This document shows, piece by piece, positions 7,263 to 15,556 of a DNA stretch of 32,023 bases; position 1 is the stretch's first letter; each line of letters begins with the position of its first letter. Source of the DNA: Acidobacteriota bacterium (GTDB lineage: Bacteria; Acidobacteriota; Terriglobia; Bryobacterales; Bryobacteraceae); assembly GCA_016871055.1 (NCBI GenBank), contig VFZW01000027.1, positions 1 to 32,023 of the forward strand. The letters are read 5' to 3'. The notes under the pieces were generated by a model, which searched no databases, had not been told where the DNA came from, and worked only from the letters and a program-made list of their open reading frames with translations. The position numbers and the translations under genes are program-made.

Positions 7263-9107
7263 ATGCGCCTCTTCATCGCCTTCGTCACAATGCTGCACGC
7301 CCAGGAGTGGCGTCACTGGGGAGGCGATGCAGGCGGCCAAAAACACGCCGCCCTGAAACAGATCAACAAATCTAACGTCGCCCAACTCAAGCCCGCCTGG
7401 ACCTTCCGCACCGGCGACGTCTCCGACGGCTCGAAATACATCATGCGCTCAGCATTCGAATCGACCCCCCTCGTCGTCGACGGCGTCATGTACGTCACCA
7501 CGCCGTTCAATCGTGTAATTGCCCTGCAGCCCGAAACCGGCGAACAAATCTGGGCCTTCGATCCGAAGATCGACATGACCCGCTCCGCCAACCTCTTCAT
7601 CTCTCGAGGCTGTTCCTACTGGACCGACGGCAAAAAGAAACGTATCCTCCACGGCACTCAAATGGGCCGCATGTATTCCCTCGACGCCGACACCGGCAAG
7701 CTCGACGAGTCTTTTGGCGACAAAGGGTCAATCGATCTTCGCAAAGGTGTCGCCGATGGCTACGAAGAGCGCGGCTACGGCATCACCTCGCCGCCCGCCA
7801 TCTACAAGAACCTCATCATCACCGGCGCTTGGGCCTCCGACGGCGAACCCCGAGGACCCGCCGGCGACGTCCGGGCCTTCGACGTTCACACCGGCAAACT
7901 CGTCTGGACGTTTCACACCATCCCACGCGCCGGCGAGTTCGGCAACGATACATGGGAAGGGAAGTCATGGGAAGGCCGTGGCGGCGCCAACATGTGGTCC
8001 GTCATGTCGGTCGATGCCAAACGTGGCCTCGTGTTCCTGCCGCTCACATCGCCGTCGACGGACCTCTACGGCGGTGATCGCAAAGGGGCGAATCTCTTCG
8101 GCGACTCCGTCGTCGCGCTCGACGCCGCCACGGGGAAACGTGTCTGGCACTTCCAAACCGTTCATCACAACATCTGGGACTACGATCTCCCCGCGCAGCC
8201 AGCGCTCGTCACCATTAAGTCCGGCGGCAAGCTGATCGACGCCGTCGCCCAAGTTGCCAAGACCGGCTTCACGTTCCTATTCGAACGCGCCACCGGCAAG
8301 ACGATCTTCCCCATCGAAGAGCGCCCCGTGCCGCCCTCGGAAGTCCCCGGCGAACAGGCCTGGCCGACGCAGCCCTATCCGACAAAGCCGCCGCCTTTCG
8401 CGCGTCAATCGATGCGCCTCGACGAACTCACCAACGTGACACCCGAGTCCCGAAAATTCTGCGAAGCGCTCATCAAAGACGCCGAACTGAAGCCCCTCTA
8501 CACGCCCGTCGGCCTGAAGACGACCGTGCTGTTCCCCGGCACCAACGGCGGAACAAATTGGGGAGGCGCGTCGTTCGATCCATCGACCCGCACTCTCTAC
8601 GTCAACTCCATGGACGTCGGCATGGTCTTCCGCCACGAAAAGCGCCCCGAAGGGTCGATCATCCCCTACCGCAACCGTGGCGTGGCTTCACCGAACTCCC
8701 GCTTCTGGGACAACAATCTCTACTCCTGCCAGCAGCCGCCCTGGGGCCATCTCACCGCCATCGATCTCGATAAAGGCGAGTTCCGCTGGCGCGTCCCACT
8801 CGGCGAATACGACGAACTCACCAAACGCGGCGTGCCGCCCACGGGAACGCCGAACCTCGGCGGCTCGCTTGTCACCGATGGCGGCCTGCTCTTCATCGCC
8901 GCGACGAACGATTCGCGTTTTCGCGCATTCGATAAAGACACCGGCGCAAAGCTCTGGGAAACGCGCCTCCCCGCCAGCGGTCATGCCAACCCCATGACGT
9001 TCTACAGCGCCAAGACGAAAAAACAGTATGTCGTCATCGCCGCCGGCGGCGGCAATAAATACAATTCGACCTACTCCGACTCCCTCATAGCCTACGCGCT
9101 GCCCTAG
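7263..9107 (+). CDS. PQQ-dependent dehydrogenase, glucose/quinate/shikimate-type
   Basis: The 614-residue protein has a short signal peptide (MRLFIAFVTMLHAQ) and then EWRHWGGDAGGQKHAALKQI, the typical entry into an eight-bladed quinoprotein propeller. Repeated blade motifs are seen, such as VVDGVMYVTTPFNRVIALQPETGEQIW, DATGKRVWHFQT and DKDTGAKLWETRLPA, along with HHNIWDYDLPAQP and NGGTNWGGASFDP, which are hallmarks of membrane-bound glucose dehydrogenase relatives. Such enzymes oxidise sugars or alcohols in the periplasm using pyrroloquinoline quinone and pass electrons to ubiquinone or a cytochrome. There is no N-terminal membrane-anchor domain and no CXXCH haem site, so this is a soluble or loosely attached form and its acceptor is unknown. 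The ATG at 7263 gives the signal peptide; a start at 7215 would add 16 residues with no export logic. The DUF4920 gene follows after 19 nt. Confidence 0.9.
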   Translation: MRLFIAFVTMLHAQEWRHWGGDAGGQKHAALKQINKSNVAQLKPAWTFRTGDVSDGSKYIMRSAFESTPLVVDGVMYVTTPFNRVIALQPETGEQIWAFDPKIDMTRSANLFISRGCSYWTDGKKKRILHGTQMGRMYSLDADTGKLDESFGDKGSIDLRKGVADGYEERGYGITSPPAIYKNLIITGAWASDGEPRGPAGDVRAFDVHTGKLVWTFHTIPRAGEFGNDTWEGKSWEGRGGANMWSVMSVDAKRGLVFLPLTSPSTDLYGGDRKGANLFGDSVVALDAATGKRVWHFQTVHHNIWDYDLPAQPALVTIKSGGKLIDAVAQVAKTGFTFLFERATGKTIFPIEERPVPPSEVPGEQAWPTQPYPTKPPPFARQSMRLDELTNVTPESRKFCEALIKDAELKPLYTPVGLKTTVLFPGTNGGTNWGGASFDPSTRTLYVNSMDVGMVFRHEKRPEGSIIPYRNRGVASPNSRFWDNNLYSCQQPPWGHLTAIDLDKGEFRWRVPLGEYDELTKRGVPPTGTPNLGGSLVTDGGLLFIAATNDSRFRAFDKDTGAKLWETRLPASGHANPMTFYSAKTKKQYVVIAAGGGNKYNSTYSDSLIAYALP

Positions 9108-9114
9108 TTTTTGA

Positions 9115-9120
9115 AATAAT
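9115..9120 (+). promoter_or_regulatory. possible -10 element of the DUF4920 gene
   Basis: AATAAT lies 6 nt before the ATG at 9127 in a small AT-rich patch after the PQQ dehydrogenase stop codon. The assignment rests on position and composition only. Confidence 0.25.
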
Positions 9121-9126
9121 GGCGTC

Positions 9127-9567
9127 ATGCGAAATATTGTTGTCGTTGCCACCTTCGCCCTCTCTCTCTCCGCCGCCGAGAAATTCGGCAAGCCGTTGAC
9201 GCTCGCTCAGCCAACCCCTGTCGCCACCGTCCTCGCCTCGCCCGATCAGTACGTTGGCAAGACCGTCCAGGTAAAAGGAAAAGTCACCGAAGTCTGCCAG
9301 ATGATGGGCTGCTGGCTCCAGATCCAGGATGGCGAAAAAGCTCTCCGCTTCAAGGTCAAGGACGGCGAGACCATGTTCCCCAAGAACGCCGCCGGCCGCG
9401 CCGCCGTCGCTGAAGGAGTGCTGAAGAAGATCGAGCTCAATCAGCAACAGGCCATCGCCTGGGCCAAGCACGAAGCCGAAGAACGCGGCCAAAAGTTCGA
9501 CCCCGAAAAGATCAAGTCCGGTATCACGATCTACCAGATTCAAGGCTCGGGCGCCGTCCTCGACTAA
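9127..9567 (+). CDS. secreted DUF4920 family protein
   Basis: This is a 146-residue protein with a signal peptide (MRNIVVVATFALSLSAAEK). It carries an OB-fold-like domain of the DUF4920 type: DQYVGKTVQVKGKVTEVC, then the diagnostic MMGCWLQI, and KALRFKVKDGETMFPKNAAG. Two cysteines (in EVCQMMGCW) are spaced CxxxxC and could form a disulfide or bind a metal; the family's biochemical role is not established. The C-terminal third contains a charged helix (AIAWAKHEAEERGQKFDPEKI) followed by a last strand. It lies 19 nt after the PQQ dehydrogenase gene and 7 nt before the phosphatase gene, which suggests one transcript and a shared periplasmic location. Confidence 0.8.
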   Translation: MRNIVVVATFALSLSAAEKFGKPLTLAQPTPVATVLASPDQYVGKTVQVKGKVTEVCQMMGCWLQIQDGEKALRFKVKDGETMFPKNAAGRAAVAEGVLKKIELNQQQAIAWAKHEAEERGQKFDPEKIKSGITIYQIQGSGAVLD

Positions 9568-9574
9568 CATCGCA

Positions 9575-11119
9575 ATGAGAATCCTCGCTCTCGCCCTCGC
9601 CGCCGCGAGTGTCGCTTCCGCGCAGCCTCCCAAGCCGCCGCCCGCCAAACCGAAGCTGCTGCTCACCATCGTCGTCGATCAGTTCCGCTACGACTACCTC
9701 ACCCGTTTTCGTTCCGAGTTCAACTCCGGGCTGCACCGCCTGTTGACCCAAGGCGCCGTTTTCACAAACGCCAATTACGAACACTACCCCACCGTGACCG
9801 CAGTCGGCCATGCGACCATCCTCTCCGGCGCTTCGCCGCTCACCAGCGGCATTGTCGCAAATGATTGGTACGAGCCGGAATCGGGCAAAGTCGTCTCTTC
9901 AGTCAACGACAAGAATCTGAAACTGCTCGGCGCGGATACCGATGCGTCTTCCCCGCACCGTCTCATGGTCTCCACCGTCCCCGACGAAATCAAGATGTCG
10001 GGCAAGGGCGAAGCCAAGGCCATCGGCATCTCGATCAAGGACCGGTCCGCGATTCTTCCGGTTGGCCGTATGGCCGACGCCGCGTATTGGTTCTCCAACG
10101 AAGCCGGCCAGTTCGTCACCTCGACCTGGTACATGAAAGCGATGCCCGCTTGGGTCGAAAACTTCAATGCCAAAAAGCTCGGCGAACGCTACCTCGGCAA
10201 GCCGTGGATCCCGCTCGCCGGCGGCGCGCCCTTGAAGACAATGCTCTCCAAGCCCGACACGATGTTTTACTCGAACCTCGAGAAGTCGCCCTTCTGCAAT
10301 GAACTGCTTGAAGAGTTCGCCGAGGCCGCCATCGAGAACGAAAAACTCGGTACCCACGCCGGCATCGATACCCTCTCGCTGAGCCTCTCCGGAAACGATT
10401 ACGTCGGCCACGCCCACGGCCCCGATTCCCCGGAAGTCCGTGACGTCTCCATTCGCACCGACCGCATCCTCGGCAAGCTCTTTGCCTTCCTCGACAAAAA
10501 GATCGGCATGCGCAACGTCGTCGTCGTCCTCACCGCCGATCACGGCGTCGGTCCGGTCCCCGAAATCAACGTCGCTCGAAAAATGCCCGGCATTCGTTTC
10601 AAGGATGCCGACTTCGCCGCCGCCGTCGAAAAGGCCCTCAAGTCCAAGTACGGCTACGAAAAATGGACCGTCGGCAAGAACAGCCAGCAGATGTACCTCG
10701 AGTCCAAGCTCCTCGCAAAGTACAACGCCGAAGAGGTCCGCAAGGTCGCCGCCGACACGCTAAGGAACTTACCGCATGTCATGCGTGTCTATACCAAGGA
10801 TCAGATTCTGCGCGGTGAAATCGGCCAGGACAAATTCGCCCGCCGCATCGCTGCCGGATACCATCCATCACGCAGTTCCGACGTTGTGGTGATGATGGCG
10901 CCGTACGCCATCTTCGCCACCGACAAAGCGACCCATGGCACCTACTACAGCTACGACACGCATGTCCCCATCCTCCTCATGGGTCCCGGCATCAAGCCCG
11001 GCAAATACCACACGTCGGCCGCCGTAAACGATATCGCCCCGACCCTGGCGACTTTGTTAGAAGTGGAAACTCCCGCCGGTTCTATGGGCCGCGTGCTCGT
11101 TGAGGCGTTGGTTCCGTGA
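9575..11119 (+). CDS. PafA-like alkaline phosphatase / type I phosphodiesterase
   Basis: The 514-residue protein has a signal peptide (MRILALALAAASVASAQ) and the alkaline phosphatase superfamily fold. Metal and catalytic positions can be read: Asp35 in IVVDQFRYDYL, the nucleophile Thr (probably Thr75) in YPTVTAVGHATILSG, the Asp/His pair in GNDYVGHAHGPDS, the Asp-His of VLTADHGVGPVPE, and a final His in YYSYDTHVPILLMGPG. This arrangement is that of the calcium-independent phosphatase PafA and the related NPP enzymes, which hydrolyse phosphomonoesters or diesters in the periplasm to release phosphate. The start is an ATG 7 nt after the DUF4920 stop. The length agrees with PafA relatives (about 530-550 residues). 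Mono- versus diesterase preference cannot be settled from sequence alone. Confidence 0.85.
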   Translation: MRILALALAAASVASAQPPKPPPAKPKLLLTIVVDQFRYDYLTRFRSEFNSGLHRLLTQGAVFTNANYEHYPTVTAVGHATILSGASPLTSGIVANDWYEPESGKVVSSVNDKNLKLLGADTDASSPHRLMVSTVPDEIKMSGKGEAKAIGISIKDRSAILPVGRMADAAYWFSNEAGQFVTSTWYMKAMPAWVENFNAKKLGERYLGKPWIPLAGGAPLKTMLSKPDTMFYSNLEKSPFCNELLEEFAEAAIENEKLGTHAGIDTLSLSLSGNDYVGHAHGPDSPEVRDVSIRTDRILGKLFAFLDKKIGMRNVVVVLTADHGVGPVPEINVARKMPGIRFKDADFAAAVEKALKSKYGYEKWTVGKNSQQMYLESKLLAKYNAEEVRKVAADTLRNLPHVMRVYTKDQILRGEIGQDKFARRIAAGYHPSRSSDVVVMMAPYAIFATDKATHGTYYSYDTHVPILLMGPGIKPGKYHTSAAVNDIAPTLATLLEVETPAGSMGRVLVEALVP

Positions 11120-11173
11120 TACGCTGTTGTTTAGTTCAATCGCTCAGCGGGAATCTCAGGAGAAATCTGTAAC

Positions 11174-11695
11174 ATGTTCGGAATTCGTCAGGCTCGGGTC
11201 GTGCTTCCCGTCCTTTTTGCTTTGTGCGCCTCCACGATTACGGCGCAGGTCAAGGTCGCCATCATCAATCTGCAGAAGGCGGTGCTCGATACCGCCGAAA
11301 TTCAGAAGGCGCAGAAAGAACTTGAAGCGCGCTACAAGCCGCGTCAGGACAAGATGGAGGCGTTGCAGAAAGAGCTGCAAAACATCCAAAACCAGTTGCA
11401 GACGCTCGCGGGCAAGCTCACACCGCAAGCCGAGCAGGAGTACAACCTGCAAGGTCAGCGCAAGCAACGCGAGTTGCAGCGCGTCACCGAAGATTTGCAG
11501 GCCGACGTCGACCGCGAACGCCAGGACATCCTCGGCCGCAGCGGCACCCGCATGAGCGACATCGTCAAGAAGGTCGCCGAAACCAAGGGCCTCGACGTTG
11601 TCGTCGACGTTTCCAATACCATCTACTTCAAACCGGCGCTGGACATCACCTCGGAAGCGACCGCCGAATACAACAAGGCGTTCCCCGCCAAGTAG
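11174..11695 (+). CDS. OmpH/Skp-family periplasmic chaperone
   Basis: The 173-residue protein has a signal peptide (MFGIRQARVVLPVLFALCASTITAQ), then VKVAIINLQKAVLDTAEIQK, the conserved first strand and helix of the OmpH/Skp family. A long charged coiled-coil follows (about residues 45-120, rich in Glu, Gln, Lys and Arg), and a return segment GLDVVVDVSNTIYFKPALDIT closes the body domain. Skp trimers hold unfolded outer-membrane proteins in the periplasm. AGGAG lies 11 nt before the ATG, the plausible ribosome binding site. In many Proteobacteria skp lies next to bamA and lpxD; here it is not, which is usual for Acidobacteria, where several OmpH paralogues are scattered. Confidence 0.85.
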   Translation: MFGIRQARVVLPVLFALCASTITAQVKVAIINLQKAVLDTAEIQKAQKELEARYKPRQDKMEALQKELQNIQNQLQTLAGKLTPQAEQEYNLQGQRKQRELQRVTEDLQADVDRERQDILGRSGTRMSDIVKKVAETKGLDVVVDVSNTIYFKPALDITSEATAEYNKAFPAK

Positions 11696-11789
11696 TCCTC
11701 CGTCCTTTCCGCACAGGTTGCGAAGGTATTGCCGGCGGGCTATGCCGAGCTTGTCCGTTGTGCATGCCCAAAATTGGAGGACCAAATCC

Positions 11790-12236
11790 ATGAGCGGCTA
11801 TCTCGATAATTTCGGCGTCGTCGACGCCAAGCGCGAGAAGCGGAATAAACGCATCTTCGTATCGATTCTGTCGATCGCGGTCGCCGGCGGACTGCTCTGG
11901 TACTTCTTCCGCGATTGGAAAGAAGAGGCGCGCCTCCGCGAATTCTTCGCTCTTCTCGAAAAGAAGGACTACAAGCAGGCCTATGGACTCTGGGGCTGCA
12001 CCGACGCCACTCCTTGCCGAGACTACGCCTTCGACAAGTTCCTCCGCGACTGGGGACCGGAATCGATCGCCGGAAACCTCTCCGCCGTCCAACGCGGCAA
12101 AGTGAAGAGTTGCTCCGGCGGAATCATCCAGCAGATGACCATCAAGGGCGAAGAGGTCAATCTTTACGTCGATCGCAATACCCTCGTGCTCGGTTTCTCT
12201 CCCTGGCCTGTCTGCGCCCCTCGCATCGCGACCTAG
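11790..12236 (+). CDS. single-pass membrane protein of unknown function
   Basis: This is a 148-residue protein that I cannot assign to a family. A cytoplasmic N-terminus rich in Lys/Arg (VDAKREKRNKR) is followed by one transmembrane segment at about residues 22-42 (IFVSILSIAVAGGLLWYFF). The remaining roughly 105 residues would be periplasmic. That domain begins with EEARLREFFALLEKKDYKQAYGLW, reminiscent of the small NTF2-like or DUF4878 folds that start with a helix pair, and contains four Cys (WGC, PCRDY, KSCSGG, PVCAP). The start at 11790 is fixed by GGAGG 9 nt upstream; an earlier in-frame start at 11598 would overlap the OmpH gene and is rejected. The S4-protein gene follows after 9 nt, so the two are likely co-transcribed. 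Confidence 0.7.
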   Translation: MSGYLDNFGVVDAKREKRNKRIFVSILSIAVAGGLLWYFFRDWKEEARLREFFALLEKKDYKQAYGLWGCTDATPCRDYAFDKFLRDWGPESIAGNLSAVQRGKVKSCSGGIIQQMTIKGEEVNLYVDRNTLVLGFSPWPVCAPRIAT

Positions 12237-12245
12237 GACAACACG

Positions 12246-12614
12246 ATGCGCATCGACAAATGGCTCTGGGCCGCGCGTTTCTTCAAGACCCGCGCGCTCG
12301 CCGCCCGTGCCTGCGACCTCGGCCGGGTGACCTCAAACGGCCACCCGGCTAAGCCCATGCGCGAAGTCCGCATCGGGGACAGACTGACTATCAAGAACGA
12401 CACGGGCGACTTCACCATCGAAGTCCTCGGCCTTAGCCAAATGCGCGGCCCAGCCTACGCCGCCCGCGCCCTTTACCACGAAGGCGAAGAAAGCAGAGCG
12501 AAACGCCTAGAAGCCGCCGAACTCCGCAAAGCCACGACCCTCGCCGGCGGCTTCACCGAGTCCAAACCCGAAAAACGCGACCGCCGACTGCTCGACCGCC
12601 TGCGGGGACGCTAG
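12246..12614 (+). CDS. S4-domain RNA-binding protein (HslR/Hsp15-like)
   Basis: The 122-residue protein opens directly with the S4 domain: MRIDKWLWAARFFKTRALAA, then GRVTSNGHPAKPMREVRIGD. This is the order seen in Hsp15 (HslR), which binds stalled 50S subunits carrying peptidyl-tRNA. The C-terminal 35 residues are very basic (ESKPEKRDRRLLDRLRGR), fitting rRNA binding. There is no pseudouridine synthase domain, so it is not an RluB/RsuA-type enzyme. It begins 9 nt after the membrane-protein gene and ends just before the convergent RidA-family gene. The family is clear; whether it acts in ribosome rescue in this organism is inferred from E. coli. Confidence 0.88.
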   Translation: MRIDKWLWAARFFKTRALAARACDLGRVTSNGHPAKPMREVRIGDRLTIKNDTGDFTIEVLGLSQMRGPAYAARALYHEGEESRAKRLEAAELRKATTLAGGFTESKPEKRDRRLLDRLRGR

Positions 12615-12639
12615 CCGGCTTGGGGCGCCCGCTCCACCC

Positions 12640-13080
12640 TCACGCCTTCAATTCAAACACCACTTCCACCTCTACCGCCGCGCCCGTCGGCAGCGAGGCA
12701 AATCCCAGCGCCGACCGCGCGTGATACCCGTCTCCGTCCTTGCCAAAGATCTCGTGCAGCAGATCCGACGCGCCATTGATTACCAGGTGCTGCTCGACAA
12801 ACTCCGGCGCCGAGTTCACACATCCAAAAACTTTAATGACCCGCAGTCCATCCAGCGTGCCATTGACGTTCCAAACCGAATTCAAGATCTTGGTTACGCA
12901 TTCGCGAGCCGCGGCATAGCCGTCCTGCGTCGTCAAACCCGCGCCCAGCTTGCCTTTCAGCGTGCTCACATGTCCCGAGCTCCAAAGCTGATTCCCGGTC
13001 TTAATGCAGAGGTTCAGATACCCCGGCGTCTGCTTCTCGAAGCTCACTCCGAGTTCTTGTGCTTTCTGTTGAGGTCCCAT
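12640..13080 (-). CDS. RidA (YjgF/YER057c/UK114) family protein
   Basis: The 146-residue protein has the chorismate-mutase-like RidA fold. Visible marks are NQLWSSGHVS near residue 32, the central helix TLDGLRVIKVFGCVNSAPEF, and the C-terminal HARSALGFASLPTGAAVEVEVVFE. Its Arg corresponds to the carboxylate-binding Arg of imine/enamine deaminases. RidA enzymes hydrolyse reactive enamines formed by PLP enzymes; longer divergent members like this one (about 150 residues, with an N-terminal helix) may have other substrates. The protein has no signal peptide. The gene is convergent with the S4 gene and diverges from the small secreted protein at 13098 across only 17 bp. Confidence 0.85.
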   Translation of the reverse strand: MGPQQKAQELGVSFEKQTPGYLNLCIKTGNQLWSSGHVSTLKGKLGAGLTTQDGYAAARECVTKILNSVWNVNGTLDGLRVIKVFGCVNSAPEFVEQHLVINGASDLLHEIFGKDGDGYHARSALGFASLPTGAAVEVEVVFELKA

Positions 13081-13097
13081 TCGGTTATTATCACCCT
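13081..13097. promoter_or_regulatory. 17-bp divergent region with a shared -10-like element
   Basis: The bases 13086-13092 read TATTATC on the plus strand. Read rightwards, TATTAT (13086-13091) ends 6 nt before ATG 13098. Read leftwards on the minus strand, GATAAT (13092-13087) ends 6 nt before ATG 13080. One near-symmetrical element could therefore open DNA for both genes. Both transcripts would start close to or at the ATG, and neither gene has a Shine-Dalgarno sequence. Any -35 contacts would lie inside the opposite gene. The arrangement is seen directly; promoter activity is inferred. Confidence 0.45.
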
Positions 13098-13457
13098 ATG
13101 AAGATTGCACGCCTATTCCTCCTCGCATCCGCCGCCGTTTTCGCTGCCGATGTCGACGGCAAATGGAACGCCACCGTCACTACCGGCAACGGCCAATTCC
13201 AACTCACCTACACCCTCAAAGCCGATGGCGAAAAACTGTCGGGTACCATCTCCAGCCAGTTGGGGGAACTGGAAGTGAAGGAAGGTAAGGTTGCGGGCAA
13301 CGACCTGAGCTGGGTCATGATCATGGAGCGCAACGGCAACCAGATGCGCATTCTCCACAAAGCCACCGTCAACGGCGACGAAATGAAAATCAAGGCCATC
13401 CCCGAAGGCGCTGAAGACCGAACCATGGAGTTCACGGCCAAAAAAGCCGCCTCCTAG
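13098..13457 (+). CDS. small secreted beta-rich protein of unknown function
   Basis: The 119-residue protein has a signal peptide (MKIARLFLLASAAVFAAD) followed by DVDGKWNATVTTGNGQFQLTYTLKADGEKLSGTISSQLGELEVKEGKV. This is an alternating strand-turn pattern resembling the small extracytoplasmic proteins common in Acidobacteria and Planctomycetes, in which WxA/WxG, FxLxLKADGxxLSGT and a later ISW-like strand recur. I cannot name a biochemical function. The ATG at 13098 was chosen over the upstream in-frame start at 13059 because it yields a proper signal peptide and does not overlap the divergent RidA gene. The hem operon starts 27 nt downstream, but that gap holds its own -10-like hexamer. Confidence 0.75.
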   Translation: MKIARLFLLASAAVFAADVDGKWNATVTTGNGQFQLTYTLKADGEKLSGTISSQLGELEVKEGKVAGNDLSWVMIMERNGNQMRILHKATVNGDEMKIKAIPEGAEDRTMEFTAKKAAS

Positions 13458-13467
13458 CGCCACACGA

Positions 13468-13473
13468 TATACT
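13468..13473 (+). promoter_or_regulatory. possible -10 element of the haem operon
   Basis: TATACT matches TATAAT at five of six positions and ends 11 nt before ATG 13485, so the leader would be about 5 nt. It sits in the 27-bp gap before the HemX/CcsA-like gene and is the best -10 candidate upstream of the haem genes. No strong -35 is visible. Confidence 0.4.
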
Positions 13474-13484
13474 GTTTCGTAACG

Positions 13485-14285
13485 ATGCAGGAGATGAGCC
13501 TCTTCTGGCTCCGCGTGGCGGCGGTGCTTTATTCCGTCGGTCTTGTCTACGTTGCCGACTACTTCATCCGCCGTAGCGCCGCGCTCTACAAGCCCGCCTT
13601 CTCGGCCTTTACCGCCGGAGTCGTGTTCCACTTCGTCGCCGTTGTCGAACAAGCCGTCGCCACCAAAGATCAGTTCCAAACGGTTTCACTCCTGGCGCTG
13701 GTGTTGGCCATCGTGTTTCTGGTCGTCGTCTGGATCTACGAATTTGAAAGCCTCGGCCTGGTCGGCTTCCCGCTGATCGCCGTCTTGACCTGGATCGGCG
13801 CCGGCGCTTCGATCAACGTGTGGCCCGCTGAAGGACTGCGCGACGCCTGGTTGCTCGGTCACGTACTCCTCAACATAGGCGGCTTTACTTCAACCCTTTT
13901 CATGGCGCTCGCCTCGGTGTTCTATCTTCTGCAGGAGCGCCACCTGAAAACCAAACAGCCCATCCCGTTCTTCACGCAACTGCCGCCCCTCCACACTCTT
14001 GACCAGCTCTCGACGCGCGCCATGTACGCGGGCTTCGTGTTCACCACCGTCGGCGTGATCGCCGGCAGCGGTTGGGCGTACATGGAGTCCGGCACCCGCT
14101 GGATTGGCGAAGGCCGCATCCACATCTCGCTGTTCACTTGGGCCTTCTATCTCGCCGTCGTTCTGCTGCGTTCGAGCGGGGGCTGGCGCGGCCGCCGCGC
14201 GGCCTTCCTTGCTTTCTACGTGCTGCTGTTCTCAACTCTGACCTGGATCTCGCATACCGGATTGCGCCCACTGCTTACCAAATGA
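13485..14285 (+). CDS. HemX/CcsA-like cytochrome c assembly membrane protein
   Basis: The 266-residue protein has about eight transmembrane segments, beginning with LFWLRVAAVLYSVGLVYVADY and ending with AAFLAFYVLLFSTLTWISHTGL. It matches the CcsA/CcmC/ResC superfamily by its late region: a loop with GSGWAYMESGTRWIGEGR at the place of the WWD haem-handling motif, then HISLFTWAFYLAVVLL with a conserved His. HLLNIGG-like LGHVLLNIGGFTSTLF supplies another conserved His. The tryptophan-rich motif is degenerate, which is typical of HemX, the version encoded next to hemA in Bacillus and others, rather than of true cytochrome c synthetases. HemX is thought to affect GluTR level. Position directly before hemA with a 4-nt ATGA overlap supports the HemX reading. 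Confidence 0.8.
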   Translation: MQEMSLFWLRVAAVLYSVGLVYVADYFIRRSAALYKPAFSAFTAGVVFHFVAVVEQAVATKDQFQTVSLLALVLAIVFLVVVWIYEFESLGLVGFPLIAVLTWIGAGASINVWPAEGLRDAWLLGHVLLNIGGFTSTLFMALASVFYLLQERHLKTKQPIPFFTQLPPLHTLDQLSTRAMYAGFVFTTVGVIAGSGWAYMESGTRWIGEGRIHISLFTWAFYLAVVLLRSSGGWRGRRAAFLAFYVLLFSTLTWISHTGLRPLLTK

Positions 14286-15556
14286 AACTCCACGTCACAG
14301 GCCTGAATCATCGCACCGCGCCGGTCGAACTGCGCGAACGATTGGCCTTTGACGCCGCCGCCCTGCCCGAAGCGCTGCGCGAGCTCCGCAATGCCGCCGG
14401 CATGCACGAAAGCCTGATTCTCTCCACCTGCAACCGCGTCGAAATCGTCGTCGCTGGCGATGAATCCGCCGACGCCGATCGCGCCGTCGCCGGTTTTCTC
14501 GATCACGCCCGCCCAGGACATCGCCTCGATTTCCAGCGCCACTTCTATCACTACGAAAACCGCGACGCCATCCGCCACCTGTTCCGCGTCGCATCGTCAC
14601 TCGATTCCATGGTCGTTGGCGAGCCGCAGATTCTCGGGCAACTGAAAGACGCCTGGTCGCTGGCCAAGGAAGAAGGCGCCGTAGGCCAGTACCTCGACGC
14701 CGTGTTGACGCGAGCCTTCAACGTCGCCAAACGCGTCCGCACCGAAACCACGATCGGCGAAAGCGCCGTCTCGGTCTCCTTTGCGGCCGTCGAACTGGCC
14801 CGCGAAATCTTCGGCTCGCTCACCGGCTGCAAAGTCCTGCTGATCGGTGCTGGCAAGATGTCGGAACTCGCCGCGCGCCACTTGCACCGGTCCGGCGCCG
14901 AAAAGGTCTTCGTCACGAATCGAACCCGCGCGCGCGCAGAAGAAATGGCCTCTCTATTCAACGGCACAATCGTCGACTACGACGAGTTCCTCGACGCGAT
15001 GCCGGCAATCGATATCGTCATCGCCTCCTCCGGCGCGCCGCACTGCATCTTGAACGAAGCGCAGGTCCGCCAAGTGCGCGCCAAACGCAAAGGCCGGCCG
15101 ATCTTCTTCATCGATATCGCCGTTCCGCGCAATATTGATCCCGCCGTCAACACCCTCGAAAACGTCTTCCTCTACGACATCGACGATCTCGGCCGCGTCG
15201 TCGAACAAAATCGCAAAGGCCGCGAGGCCGAGGCGCAGGCCGCCGAAGCGATCATCGCGGATGAAGTCGACAAGCTCATCTCGCGCTTGCGCGTCCGCGA
15301 AGCCGCGCCTGTTATCGTCGCCGTCCAAGAGCAGTTCGAACGCACCCGCCAGGCCGAAATACAGCGGCTGCGCGGCAAAATCGGCGCGCTGACTCCGCAG
15401 CAGGAAGAGGCGCTCGAACTGTTGACCAAAGCGATGATGGCGAAGGTCGCACACGGCCCGATCGCCGAGATACGCCGCCTCGCGGCGAGCGAAGAAGGAT
15501 GGGGCGAAATCGAAACGATCCGGCGCGCCTTGCGCCTGGATGAGACGGACAAATGA
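14282..15556 (+). CDS. hemA: glutamyl-tRNA reductase
   Basis: The 424-residue enzyme reduces glutamyl-tRNA(Glu) to glutamate-1-semialdehyde with NADPH, the first committed step of C5-pathway tetrapyrrole synthesis in the cytoplasm. The N-terminus GLNHRTAPVELRERLAF and the catalytic Cys50 in LSTCNRVEI are intact. SLDSMVVGEPQILGQLKDAW is the second signature. The NADPH domain shows GCKVLLIGAGKMSELAARHL, and the C-terminal dimerisation helices follow from about residue 320. The ATG overlaps the HemX-like stop (ATGA). A longer in-frame start at 14072 lies inside that gene and is rejected. The hemC start overlaps the stop in the same way. No haem-regulatory HRM (Cys-Pro) is evident at the N-terminus. 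Confidence 0.97.
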   Translation: MKLHVTGLNHRTAPVELRERLAFDAAALPEALRELRNAAGMHESLILSTCNRVEIVVAGDESADADRAVAGFLDHARPGHRLDFQRHFYHYENRDAIRHLFRVASSLDSMVVGEPQILGQLKDAWSLAKEEGAVGQYLDAVLTRAFNVAKRVRTETTIGESAVSVSFAAVELAREIFGSLTGCKVLLIGAGKMSELAARHLHRSGAEKVFVTNRTRARAEEMASLFNGTIVDYDEFLDAMPAIDIVIASSGAPHCILNEAQVRQVRAKRKGRPIFFIDIAVPRNIDPAVNTLENVFLYDIDDLGRVVEQNRKGREAEAQAAEAIIADEVDKLISRLRVREAAPVIVAVQEQFERTRQAEIQRLRGKIGALTPQQEEALELLTKAMMAKVAHGPIAEIRRLAASEEGWGEIETIRRALRLDETDK

